A stretch of DNA of 64,000 bases from assembly GCF_026262505.1 (NCBI RefSeq), contig NC_067204.1, positions 23,033,300 through 23,097,299 on the forward strand, in the 5' to 3' direction. The translations under genes were made by a program, and so were the position numbers. This document shows positions 42,647 through 51,612 of the stretch, piece by piece (the stretch's first letter is position 1; the number at the start of each line of letters is the position of its first letter). The DNA comes from Trichomonas vaginalis G3. Its lineage: Eukaryota; Parabasalia; Trichomonadida; Trichomonadidae. The notes beneath the pieces are model-generated. The model was not told where the DNA came from. It saw only the letters and a list, made by a program, of their open reading frames with translations, and made no database searches.

Positions 42647-44440
42647 TTCAAAATTTCAATCGTTTTTCATTGTTGAGCCAAAATCTTTAGTCTTTGAATA
42701 GTTACTGAAAAACATTAATGCGGTTCAATTCCCTTACATCAAATTATTCTGATAAAATGCTGCGTGAATGAAAAATTGGAAATTTAATGAATAACATTTC
42801 GTTTTGGACGGTTACTTCATATCAATTGCTTTAATTAGGATTTGGTCGGTCTGGACATTTAAATGTTATGAAAAAAAATTGAACATGTAATAATGTAATG
42901 AATTGTGCATTACACTTATTCATTAGAAAGTATTTCAACTTGTTTTTATAAATTTAGATTTACTGGTCAATAAATAGCTCTTGTAAAAAAAAATACAGAA
43001 TAATGAAAGAAGAAAAAAATGTGATGTCTAATCCTTAAAGCGAGATTAATCTTATGGAGCTAAAAATACAATATAAGCTAAAAATTGCATATTAGTAAAC
43101 AAATATATATTTCATTTACCCAAGCTTGACCCTAAACTGAACAAACTCATCGAAACCGGAAAATTCCAAAATCTTGAGCTATATCCCTGATGCGAAATAT
43201 CTTCTGTTTTTGTATTCCTGATATCACAGAAAAAAAAGATAGATTTATATTTTATCAAGGATATTCATACTATTACACACAAATATGAGCCATAATTAAG
43301 AGATTCAACATGCATAACTACCATTTCTATTGGATGTTTACAGGTATTTGATGAAAATGTCGTCATATTATAAAGAGGGCAAACAATGGAGGAGAAATTA
43401 ACTGGCAAACGAATAATAGCTATTTGAGTATGCATGTGAAGCTTTTATTTATTTACATTTATAAATTCAACTTCATTACACAATTTTAAAGCCAAAACTA
43501 AAATTATTAACTCCAAATATTATATATATTATATTTGACGCTAATGCTTGATTATCATATTAATGCATTTGTTTAAAAATGAGTTTCGAAATAAGATATT
43601 TCAAATGTCTTTTTTTCGATAATTTAACAATGATAATATACATCCAATATAGCTTCGTATGGAAAAAAATCCATCTATGAGAAGGATCTTTTTGTGTAAT
43701 TTCGAAAGTAATCAGAAATCGATAATAAAGAACAATGGATAATCCCTCATCGAGTTCTATAGAAAATCAATATGAAATTTTGTTTGAGTAACATATATTT
43801 ACAGTTAAATTAATTTTTTCGATATATGGAATTAAGCATCGAAACAAAATAATGATTGTGGATACTTGGTAGCTATAGTGGAGTTGGATTCCAAAATATG
43901 GGTTAAATCGCTGCAAATCTCAAAATCAGTCCAAGCGAATAATTTATCAAAGGAGGTTGGTTTAAAATATGTTAAAAGATTACGGATAAAAATAATGCAG
44001 CAATCAATATTTTAAGCCACTCAAGCAAATGAATTTATAGATAATTGTCACTTTCCTAAAATTATTTTAAGATCGATTGATCGCGTATATTCTAAATTAA
44101 TAAATATTATTCATTTTCTCAATTTGATATAAATTTTTGTCACTTTTATTAGCGCTCTCAAAACATAAATATCATTCTTGGTATTTAATGTAAAATAAGT
44201 ATTTTGAACTAAAATATCACCAATTTTTTTGTTTTGAATGTGCTTTTATTGTACAAAATAATTTATATATTTTTACACTCTTTCTATGATGTAGAAACTT
44301 TGTCTTATAAAAAAGAAAATTCAAAAACCAGTTTTGAGAACATTGTATTCAATATTATTTTCGGTTTGACACTTTAAATGGGCAAATTTTCTTAAAAAGG
44401 GGCAATTTGAAAATCTATCGTCATCAATCTACTTAATACC
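42647..44440. other. 1.8-kb gene-free stretch
   Basis: Very AT-rich; I see no supported ORF, repeat array or transposon end. Confidence 0.5.
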
Positions 44441-45031
44441 ATGAATTTTCTCCGCCTCACAGTACTTTGGCCACAAGGCACAATATTACCCGTTAGGGTA
44501 CGAAAAGATGCAAAGGGATCTGATCTAATTCAGCTCCTGCACTTTTCAGTTTCAGAAGGCTGGGAGATGTTTTTAATCTACAAAGGAATTTTATTAAATC
44601 CAAACGAAACTCTTGAAGATCAAATCATCGATGAGAACGCAACTTTGTACGTTGAATTCGTACCCCAAGGCTCTACTGTATCGGAAATAGTACAATCCAC
44701 ACGCCTTCAACAGAAAGTTCAAGAACTTTACATTGAGTCCTTGAGGCTCAACGACCTTAAATATGATCTCTTAGAAAGCCATCCCAATGGAAAATTAGCT
44801 TATGAAGAGTTATTGCGTTTAGAGCAAGAAAGCGATGATCCCGAAGAGGACGAGCCCACAAAAATTCTAAAGCCAGACAAAATATCTACAAGCCCCCTTC
44901 CAGCATTTTGGGAGTCAAATGACGATTTAACTGATGTTGACGAGTCATCTGACAAATCCAATTATTTATCCCCCGCAGAAGGTTCCCCAACCCTCCTTAC
45001 AAAAAGGAAAAAGAGCGGGTGGACATGGTAA
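44441..45031 (+). CDS. Ubiquitin-like domain protein
   Basis: This is a 196-residue protein. Residues 3-80 (LRLTVLWPQGTILPVRVRKD, WEMFLIYKGILLNPNETLED, NATLYVEFVPQGS) follow the beta-grasp pattern of ubiquitin-like domains, including the (Y/F)xGxxLxxxxTL box. The C-terminal part is helical, then acidic and disordered, ending KRKKSGWTW. It has no C-terminal GG, so it is not a conjugated modifier. A TCATCAATC motif ~20 bp upstream could be the initiator. Function unknown. Confidence 0.6.
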   Translation: MNFLRLTVLWPQGTILPVRVRKDAKGSDLIQLLHFSVSEGWEMFLIYKGILLNPNETLEDQIIDENATLYVEFVPQGSTVSEIVQSTRLQQKVQELYIESLRLNDLKYDLLESHPNGKLAYEELLRLEQESDDPEEDEPTKILKPDKISTSPLPAFWESNDDLTDVDESSDKSNYLSPAEGSPTLLTKRKKSGWTW

Positions 45032-45431
45032 GTCTCATTTATCAATCTTTTAGTAGCTGTTTGTTTATTTTTAAATTTTGTGTATGTAATTTCCTAATCA
45101 AAGAAATGTTTTTAAGTAGAAATATACCTTCAAATCGTGAAGATTTTATGAATTTCAAAAATTTAATATCAAGGTTTATAAACTGCTGCAATATATGTGT
45201 TCCAACTTACAAGGATATGATTAATCAGATTTTAAATACAATTCGGAAAAAATCTTATTATTGTGAAATTCCGAATATCAATAGATAAAGAAAGAAGCTA
45301 AAAGTTGTAATAATAACAATCTTTAATATATAATTAACTAGAAACAAATGGTATATAAGTGATCTCCTTCATAGGACTAAAACTATGAAACAATAAAATA
45401 ATCAGAGGTAAACATTCTTATGGGAAAAGTC
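45032..45431. other. Spacer between convergent genes
   Basis: AT-rich; only a weak 89-codon frame overlapping the ubiquitin-like gene is open here. Nothing supported. Confidence 0.4.
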
Positions 45432-45647
45432 TTAATCATGATGTTCATGACCATGGTCTTTAGCGTTTTCCAGGTCTTGCAGTTCTTCATCACTATGATG
45501 TTTCTCTTTCTTTACTCTAGGTTTAGCTGGAGGTGATGTTTTCATTGTATAAAAGTGTACAGCGATGATTGCTACAATGATAATAACACAGAGAATTGCA
45601 ATAACAATACCATATGCCATTAAAAACGTGCTATTTCTTTTCGTCAT
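45432..45647 (-). CDS. Small single-pass membrane protein
   Basis: This is a 71-residue protein with one strong transmembrane helix at about residues 10-34 (AYGIVIAILCVIIIVAIIAV), followed by a basic, then acidic and His-rich tail (HHSDEELQDLENAKDHGHEHHD). By the positive-inside rule the tail would be cytosolic. The His/Asp/Glu cluster could bind metal ions (inference). No known family, but the helix and normal host context support a real gene. Confidence 0.6.
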   Translation of the reverse strand: MTKRNSTFLMAYGIVIAILCVIIIVAIIAVHFYTMKTSPPAKPRVKKEKHHSDEELQDLENAKDHGHEHHD

Positions 45648-45809
45648 TTATGTGTGGAAAAAAAAATAAAACGAAGAAATTTTATGCAGCATTTTGGCAT
45701 AAACATATTTTGCTTCTCTATAACCCTACGTCAATGATTTGATTATCGAAAATTGTTATCGGAGATTTCATTTACCTTGGCACTTTTGGTATACGGAATT
45801 GACATATTT

Positions 45810-45824
45810 GGGCGCATCGCGCCC
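45810..45824. repeat. GC mini-hairpin
   Basis: GGGCGCATCGCGCCC, a perfect 6-bp stem with a three-base loop, followed by CTGAC as in the Maverick mini-hairpin at 4,361. It lies in AT-rich host DNA. Confidence 0.5.
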
Positions 45825-45937
45825 CTGACAAAAAGTTAGAAAAGTGTTAATTTTTAATTTCTCTAGTTTCCAGCCAGAATCAATATAGAGTTCATGGACA
45901 AAAAGTGAAACTACTATAGTATGGGGAAAAAATCCTA

Positions 45938-46160
45938 ACGTGGGTGATTTTTCACCCAGCCATAAGGATCACACTTTTGAGAGTTTTACATGGCATTTGC
46001 CGGCAAATGCCATGTAAAGTTATCTCAAATATTTTAGGGTAAATGCACCGGCAACCCCTGGGAAATAATTGAGAATAAATTACATGGCATTTGCCGGCAA
46101 ATGCCATGTAAAACTCTCAAAATTTCAGCCCCTTACGGCTGGGTGAAAAATCACCCACGT
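45938..46160. mobile_element. 223-bp MITE with TA target duplication
   Basis: The 25-bp end ACGTGGGTGATTTTTCACCC.. is inverted exactly at the right end (46,136-46,160), and TA flanks both sides (45,936-45,937 and 46,161-46,162), as in Tc1/mariner-type elements. Inside, the palindrome TTTGCCGGCAAA with flanks CATGGCA/TGCCATG occurs twice (around 45,990-46,014 and 46,083-46,108), also in inverted arrangement. Each terminal repeat can itself fold (GGGTGATTTTTCACCC). No coding capacity. Confidence 0.85.
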
Positions 46161-46271
46161 TATGGTATTATTTGAACAAATTATAAGACCATTAATAAAG
46201 CATCAGGCAGCTTACAAGAAAATAATAATATCTCCTAGATGTTTTTATTTATAAAAAGATAATTTTGAATT

Positions 46272-46850
46272 TTATTTTTTATTGTCATGGTTTTTATATG
46301 GGCATGAATTCAGGTGATCATTAACCATTCCAATTGCTTGCATAAATGAATAAACCAATGTGCTTCCAACAAATTTGAAACCACGTTTCTTTAAATCTTT
46401 GCTGATCTTGTCTGATATCTCTGATTGGCTTGGTATATCATCAATTGAATCCCATTTGTTAATAATTGGTGTGAAGTTAACAAATTGCCAGATATATTTA
46501 TCAAAAGTACCAAATTCTTCTTTAACCTTCAGAAATGCCTGCGCATTTGATATAACTGCTTTTACTTTTAGCTTGTGCTTAATTACACCATCAGTTTCCA
46601 TTAATTCTTCAACCTTTTTATCATCAAATTTTGAAACAATACTTGGATCGAAGTCCGCATACGCAGCGCAAAGTTTTTCTTTTCTTTTTAATATTAAAAG
46701 CCAGCTTAATCCAGCAGATTGCCCTTCTAAGTTTAGCCACTTAAAAATCTCATTGTCATCATGCACAGGAATGCACCATTCGTTATCATGATAGTCTTGG
46801 AGAAGTGGATCAGAGTTTGCCCAATCACAACGAGAGTTAGAAGAGTTCAT
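46272..46850 (-). CDS. 3-methyladenine DNA glycosylase I (Tag family)
   Basis: This 192-residue base-excision repair enzyme removes 3-methyladenine from alkylated DNA. It has the family landmarks in order: CDWAN (zinc Cys, residue 8), YHDNEW (zinc His, ~20), LNLEGQSAGLSW (catalytic Glu, ~41-52), the HhH-like KHKLKVKAVISNAQAFL, LKKRGFKFVGSTLVYSFMQA and NDHLNSC (zinc His and Cys). The length equals bacterial Tag (~187). The family is mainly bacterial, so lateral transfer into the ancestor is likely. The start is the first ATG, 12 nt after an initiator-like TCATTTTTG. Confidence 0.92.
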   Translation of the reverse strand: MNSSNSRCDWANSDPLLQDYHDNEWCIPVHDDNEIFKWLNLEGQSAGLSWLLILKRKEKLCAAYADFDPSIVSKFDDKKVEELMETDGVIKHKLKVKAVISNAQAFLKVKEEFGTFDKYIWQFVNFTPIINKWDSIDDIPSQSEISDKISKDLKKRGFKFVGSTLVYSFMQAIGMVNDHLNSCPYKNHDNKK

Positions 46851-46852
46851 TT

Positions 46853-46864
46853 ATTCAAAAATGA
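46853..46864 (-). promoter_or_regulatory. Initiator-like motif of the Tag gene
   Basis: TCATTTTTG on the minus strand begins at 46,864 and places +1 about 12 nt before the ATG. This fits the trichomonad initiator pattern TCA-Py-T-W and its typical very short 5' UTR. Confidence 0.55.
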
Positions 46865-47788
46865 TAACTTTGAATGTGAATTCAATTTTCAATACTTTCT
46901 CACAAAAAAATTAAAAATGCTAAAATTTATATTGCAATATTGCATAGAATAAAATTTTGTTGCTCAGAAATATTTTTGAATGTCCAGGAAGTTCCCAGGA
47001 CATTAATTTCTCATAATTTTATCTATTGCACAGTTCTGCTAATTCTACTCATTAGATGCTAAAGTTTTTTTAATACCATAGAATGAAATCTTAATGTATT
47101 TGTTATTCTTATAATTAAATTTAGGTTATTAATAGTGTTTTTCTGGATAAAATATTAATATGTGTAGTTATTGATCGCGCTTATTGATGGTGCATTTACT
47201 TTTGTATAGCTTGTCTTTCAATCATGTTGTTTAAGGTTAGAATTGCGGTTTGAGTACTTTCTGTCAGACAATGTACATTTGTAAGCTTTCTGTGTGTCAG
47301 ACAATGCACACAAGAAGAAAATTGTGAAGTTTTTGTATCAGAAAGTACTCGATTTTCTTCTCAAATAATGTTTTTTAAGGATGTATTTACGACTTTCTTG
47401 CAAGCTCTCAAATTTTTGACAATAGAAACCCAAAAACCAGATGTTTTGTAGATCTGATCTCATATTTTGATATCCCATTGCATGTTCATATAAAATATTA
47501 AAGCGAAATACAAAAATTGTGTTTATTTTATCATGAAATCTCCTTCACAAGTTAAAAAATGTCAAAAAAATTGAGAGTCTGTCAGAAAGTGGTAAGTGCA
47601 TCTTTTAGGGGTCCACTTACGCTCCTATGACATGACTTTCAATTCAGATGTTTAATGACGCTTCACACCATTTATCAGGAATTTGAATTAAATTCAGATG
47701 GGCGTAAGTGTAATATGAAAAAAAAATTGATCGATATTTTTTGTCAATCATTAATTATTTGCATTTTGATAGAAAGAAATAAAACATT
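46865..47788. other. Gene-free stretch with an inverted repeat
   Basis: No supported gene. GAGTACTTTCTG (47,252-47,263) and CAGAAAGTACTC (47,339-47,350) form a perfect 12-bp inverted repeat, and TGTCAGACAATG occurs twice between them. It may be an old MITE. Confidence 0.45.
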
Positions 47789-50161
47789 TTATTTATCATC
47801 AACAAGAATAACAAGAGCTTTCAAGAGCTCGTTGTCTGCTTCACGCATTTTGTTCGCAATCTCCGATATTTCGCTATTAGAAACCTTTTTAAGAGCTTCA
47901 CTATATTCATTCCTTGGAGATAAAAGAATAAACTCGTGAAGAGCGATTTCTTTGATTAATTGGTCATTTGATTGATCAGCAACCAATGTCCAGTCCAAAG
48001 CAGTCTTCGCAAACATCCTAATGTAATTCAATTTGTTTGCATTTGGACTAATAACTTTTAATCCTTCTCCAAACTGCTTCTTTTTGGCAAAGTTGACTGC
48101 ATCTACCGCCCACGAATACTTTTCATTTGATAAATGAATTTCTTTGTGGACAGCGCAGCCAGAAATAAACTGAGATTTGATATCTCCGGCCCATTGGCAT
48201 AACAAAGGCTTCTTGGGCCATTCGTTGTAATGCCATCTTTCAGAATCATCCTTTTCTATAACATAATTAATGCAAAAATCTAAATCATCGTTATAAAATT
48301 TTGATGAACAAATAATTTCATCTTTCGACCAAGAATCACATTCTAAGTCTGTCCTTCCCATCATAACAATAATGGGTGGTGGAATATCCTTCGAAATCTG
48401 TTCTAATATCAAATCTGGCAAATTTTTCAAGTTGTCACTTTTTGCAATTTTTACCAAAGAATTTTTGGCCTTTTCGTGTTGATTCTTCAAAGATAGAGAT
48501 ACAGCGTTATAGAGTTCTGCTTCTGGACATATTCTCTCGTCAACATTGATATCAAATTTACCTGCTTCCATCAATTTTCTGGCGAATAAGGAATAACTGT
48601 CTTCTTGGAGCATTTTACAAATCTCATCGTCAATCTCGGACGGATTGAACTTCGCAAATCTCAAGAACTCTCTTCTTGCGGTTGAATTCGATGGCAATTT
48701 CTTAATTGACGAAATAACCGAGCTTCTTTCCTCTTTCGACAGTGCGTCCTTAACATTAAACGATGTTACAAGGTATCTTACCGCTTCTACATTCCGATCC
48801 TTCGCTGCCAAGAGCTGATTTCCGATATCTAACGCAGCTCTTGCGAATTCCGGCGCAGCAGCACCCATAAGCCTTATAGCAGCTTTTTTGTCTTTCAGCT
48901 GTGGACTCTTAAGTGCGGCAAGGCCTACAGCGATCGGATCGTCAAATTTCAGAATTCTGATGTCACTTTTCTGGTCACTTTTATCGTTTGTACAAGAAAG
49001 TAAAGCACAATAGTCATTGTTAGTACATACGCACTTTAGACCGAAGAACCTGGACTCGTCTAGTGCCGTTACGATACCTTCGTCGAAATGCTCGTTGTTT
49101 CGCTCAGGATTTGGAATAAATCTTACATTTGATTCTCCACTGAGTACTACGAAGTCCCTGTTAGCATCTATTGAGGTGCATGGACATGGTTCTGTAAATT
49201 GCTCGAGAATAAACTTGTCGTCGCGTTGTGTAAGTAAAATTACGGGATTTTCGGTTTGAATTACTGGATGTTTTGTTAAAAATACGAAAGATTTCTCTGA
49301 TAATGCTTTAACTGATATGAGTTCAGCTGGTAAGCATATGTTAAATACTGTTTTGGCGATGTATTTCTTATTTGGTAATGATCTGACTAAAAAGAGTGCA
49401 TTTGCACCTTCATCTGTGAGTCCAAAGTCGATATCAAGTCTTTCTCCAAGCTCAAAACACTTCGTTCCCGGTGTAAATGGCGTAGTATTTGAATTTCTTG
49501 AATCTTGTTCGAGTCTAATAATGAAAATTCTATCGGAAACAGAGAGAGCAATCGTATTTCCTTGGAAGCAGAATAACGGACGTCTATCAAAGCGTGGCAT
49601 TAAGACAGCACATCGAAAAACAGGACGATCTTCAAAATCCCAGATAAGGAAAGTACTCGATGTGCAGAGAATTGTAGAATTACCGCTAATTTCAACAATT
49701 GGCTCGACGTCGCTTTGAAATTGACCGATTAAATAAGCACTTAAATTATTCGCGAAAGGTTCCATAAATTCCCAATTCGCAGGTACGTATGGTAACTTTG
49801 GGAGAAATGCTGACTTAGTTCCATTTCTCCAATTTGTTACATATAAAATATTATATTGTTTCGAATTCGTGTTTAATTGTGTAATTGTGAATGAATCAGT
49901 AGCATCCATGTATCGTACATCAATGCATGTTGAGTCCATTGATGTCGATGTGAAGAATCTGATCTTCTCTTGGAATGGTTCGATTGAAAAAACATTGAAA
50001 TATTGAAATCCTGAGTAAAAAAACATAACCTCGTTTTTGCTTGATATCATCATTGATGTTGGAGTTGTTTCGAATGGATGAATCTGCTTCAAACCAGCAA
50101 CATGAGGAAGTTCAATCATTTGAGGCAGAAAATTGGCACCTTTTTTGCAATGAAGCCTCAA
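47789..50161 (-). CDS. Large protein, probable beta-propeller plus helical solenoid, unknown
   Basis: The frame is 790 residues, though the true start may be the Met pair at residue 37 (50,053). Residues ~40-400 are rich in short strands with Trp/Phe spacing (FLIWDFEDRPVFRCAVL, TIALSVSDRIFIIRLE), like a WD-type propeller. From ~400 to the end it is helical (PQLKDKKAAIRLMGAAAPEF, EFARAALDIGNQLLAAKDRN). Propeller-plus-solenoid proteins serve as vesicle-coat, HOPS/CORVET or nuclear-pore subunits. I do not recognise a family signature, so the class is inference. Diverges head-to-head from the kinase-like gene. Confidence 0.55.
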   Translation of the reverse strand: MRLHCKKGANFLPQMIELPHVAGLKQIHPFETTPTSMMISSKNEVMFFYSGFQYFNVFSIEPFQEKIRFFTSTSMDSTCIDVRYMDATDSFTITQLNTNSKQYNILYVTNWRNGTKSAFLPKLPYVPANWEFMEPFANNLSAYLIGQFQSDVEPIVEISGNSTILCTSSTFLIWDFEDRPVFRCAVLMPRFDRRPLFCFQGNTIALSVSDRIFIIRLEQDSRNSNTTPFTPGTKCFELGERLDIDFGLTDEGANALFLVRSLPNKKYIAKTVFNICLPAELISVKALSEKSFVFLTKHPVIQTENPVILLTQRDDKFILEQFTEPCPCTSIDANRDFVVLSGESNVRFIPNPERNNEHFDEGIVTALDESRFFGLKCVCTNNDYCALLSCTNDKSDQKSDIRILKFDDPIAVGLAALKSPQLKDKKAAIRLMGAAAPEFARAALDIGNQLLAAKDRNVEAVRYLVTSFNVKDALSKEERSSVISSIKKLPSNSTARREFLRFAKFNPSEIDDEICKMLQEDSYSLFARKLMEAGKFDINVDERICPEAELYNAVSLSLKNQHEKAKNSLVKIAKSDNLKNLPDLILEQISKDIPPPIIVMMGRTDLECDSWSKDEIICSSKFYNDDLDFCINYVIEKDDSERWHYNEWPKKPLLCQWAGDIKSQFISGCAVHKEIHLSNEKYSWAVDAVNFAKKKQFGEGLKVISPNANKLNYIRMFAKTALDWTLVADQSNDQLIKEIALHEFILLSPRNEYSEALKKVSNSEISEIANKMREADNELLKALVILVDDK

Positions 50162-50782
50162 TATTTTTTACTTCTAAGCAGTCCTGGAGCCGAAAAGGTC
50201 CAGTTCGCGCATCAACTATGTTCTAAAGAACAGTATGAATATATTTCTGTTGTAAATTTGATGCTAGTTGCTTCAGCCAAAGCTATGATTCCAAATTCTC
50301 AAATGGACGAGGAAACTAGAACAATATACTTAGATCTCTTCCAAATGGTTCAGCACCGACAGGAAATTCCTGGAAATATGATGGCCTGGTTAATCAACCA
50401 AAAAATCTCGGAAGATCCATCGAAAACATATATAATTGACGGTTTTCCACATACTTCTGATGAATTAGATGATCTTTTTGCAATTGATGCTCATTGCAAA
50501 GGAGCAATTTATTTACAGCTTCGAGATTCAGAGATAAAAGAGAAACTATTGCAGGAAAAAGTATTGAACAATAATCAAAAGATAAATGATGCATATATAT
50601 CGAAATATATCACTAATTTTCATGCATCATTTGATCCAATCCTTTCACAATTCCGTGTGACAGGAAAACTGATAACGTTAGATCCGAGGAAATCTATTGA
50701 TGAATTGGTTTCACTTGCCGATGAGGAAATTACACGAATAAATGAAGAAGCAGATTCAGAATATGAAGAAGATGTAGAATAG
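50150..50782 (+). CDS. Adenylate-kinase-like protein, probably inactive
   Basis: The 210-residue form is read from the ATG at 50,150 (MKPQYFLLLSSPGAEKVQ); a longer frame starts at 50,078 but overlaps the divergent gene. The overall plan is that of nucleoside monophosphate kinases: an N-terminal strand plus P-loop position, TYIIDGFPHTSDELDDL (the DGFPR-T-Q box), AIYLQLRDSEIKEKL, and a C-terminal PILSQFRVTGKLITLD. The P-loop GxPGxGKGT is replaced by SSPGAEKVQ and the DGFPR arginine by His. Nucleotide transfer is therefore unlikely; a regulatory or structural role is possible. The tail is acidic. Confidence 0.7.
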   Translation: MKPQYFLLLSSPGAEKVQFAHQLCSKEQYEYISVVNLMLVASAKAMIPNSQMDEETRTIYLDLFQMVQHRQEIPGNMMAWLINQKISEDPSKTYIIDGFPHTSDELDDLFAIDAHCKGAIYLQLRDSEIKEKLLQEKVLNNNQKINDAYISKYITNFHASFDPILSQFRVTGKLITLDPRKSIDELVSLADEEITRINEEADSEYEEDVE

Positions 50783-51256
50783 GCTTATATTGTTATGTAT
50801 TTTATATTAGAATAAAGCTTAGCTATTTTGATAATTTCAATAAAAATTTTTCTTAAATATTTTAGTGGGATATTATCGAATGTATCTGTCCTCATAATTT
50901 TCATAACTTAGAGGGTATCTAAATGCCTAAATAGCATAGTTATCTAAATTTTCTTTGATAAACTTGAAATCATATTGCTCAACGCAATATGATATGGCTT
51001 AGCAGCTTATCTTTGCACAAGCAGTCTTCGTAAAAATAAATTTCATTAATTTTTACGTACATATTAAGGTACTTATCTTCTACATATATAATCTTCATTA
51101 GATATATACATGATAAATAAAATTCATAAAACATTAAAAATCAAAAAATTAGATGAACCTTGGCAATTAAACTTTATTAAATAATAGTTGTTTATAAATT
51201 ATATTATATTATCATTTAATATTATTTTGATAATGAAGATTTTATTTTGCAATAAT
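50783..51256. other. Gene-free stretch
   Basis: AT-rich. It holds a perfect 8-bp hairpin CATATTGC...GCAATATG (50,971-50,991) but no supported gene. Confidence 0.45.
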
Positions 51257-51577
51257 ATAAACGAAATTTTTTAACTTATGAACTTTTGATGGAAATATGC
51301 AAATTTAAAATAATAAAGAAAGCCGCGAGCGAAGCGATCGGCTTAGTTCGAAGATTTTGATTCAAATCTTTGCTGATCTGTAATTCGCGGAAGCCACGAG
51401 CGAATCGAGCGGCTTAGGTCTAAGATTTTGATTCAAATCTTTGCTTATATTCCTTAAATTCTTTATGAAACTCGCAACAGTTCCATAAAAATTTTAAATT
51501 CTAAACTGTCGAAATTACCGATCGGTAATCACACCCTTCACGGGTGTGTCACTTTTAGCTAAAATTACCCCTACTCT
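51257..51577 (+). repeat. Hairpin-rich 320-bp dispersed repeat, copy 1
   Basis: Nearly identical to 61,300-61,639. It contains two related ~70-bp blocks (GAAAGCCGCGAGCGAAGCGA and GGAAGCCACGAGCGAATCGA, each followed by AAGATTTTGATTCAAATCTT), the perfect palindrome ATTACCGATCGGTAAT, and the hairpin CACACCC-TTCAC-GGGTGTG, and ends CACTTTTAGCTAAAATTACC. It directly abuts the formin promoter. Confidence 0.85.
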
Positions 51578-51579
51578 AC

Positions 51580-51590
51580 TCATTTCTAAG
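51580..51590 (+). promoter_or_regulatory. Initiator-like motif of the formin gene
   Basis: TCATTTCTAAG lies ~33 nt before the ATG at 51,613 and fits the trichomonad initiator. It starts three bases after the 320-bp repeat ends. Confidence 0.5.
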
Positions 51591-51612
51591 CTTTACAAAT
51601 TTTTATAATTTT

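Noticed and set aside
45019-45288. 89-codon frame after the ubiquitin-like gene
   Set aside because: It overlaps the gene's end in another frame, has AT-biased composition and no motif.
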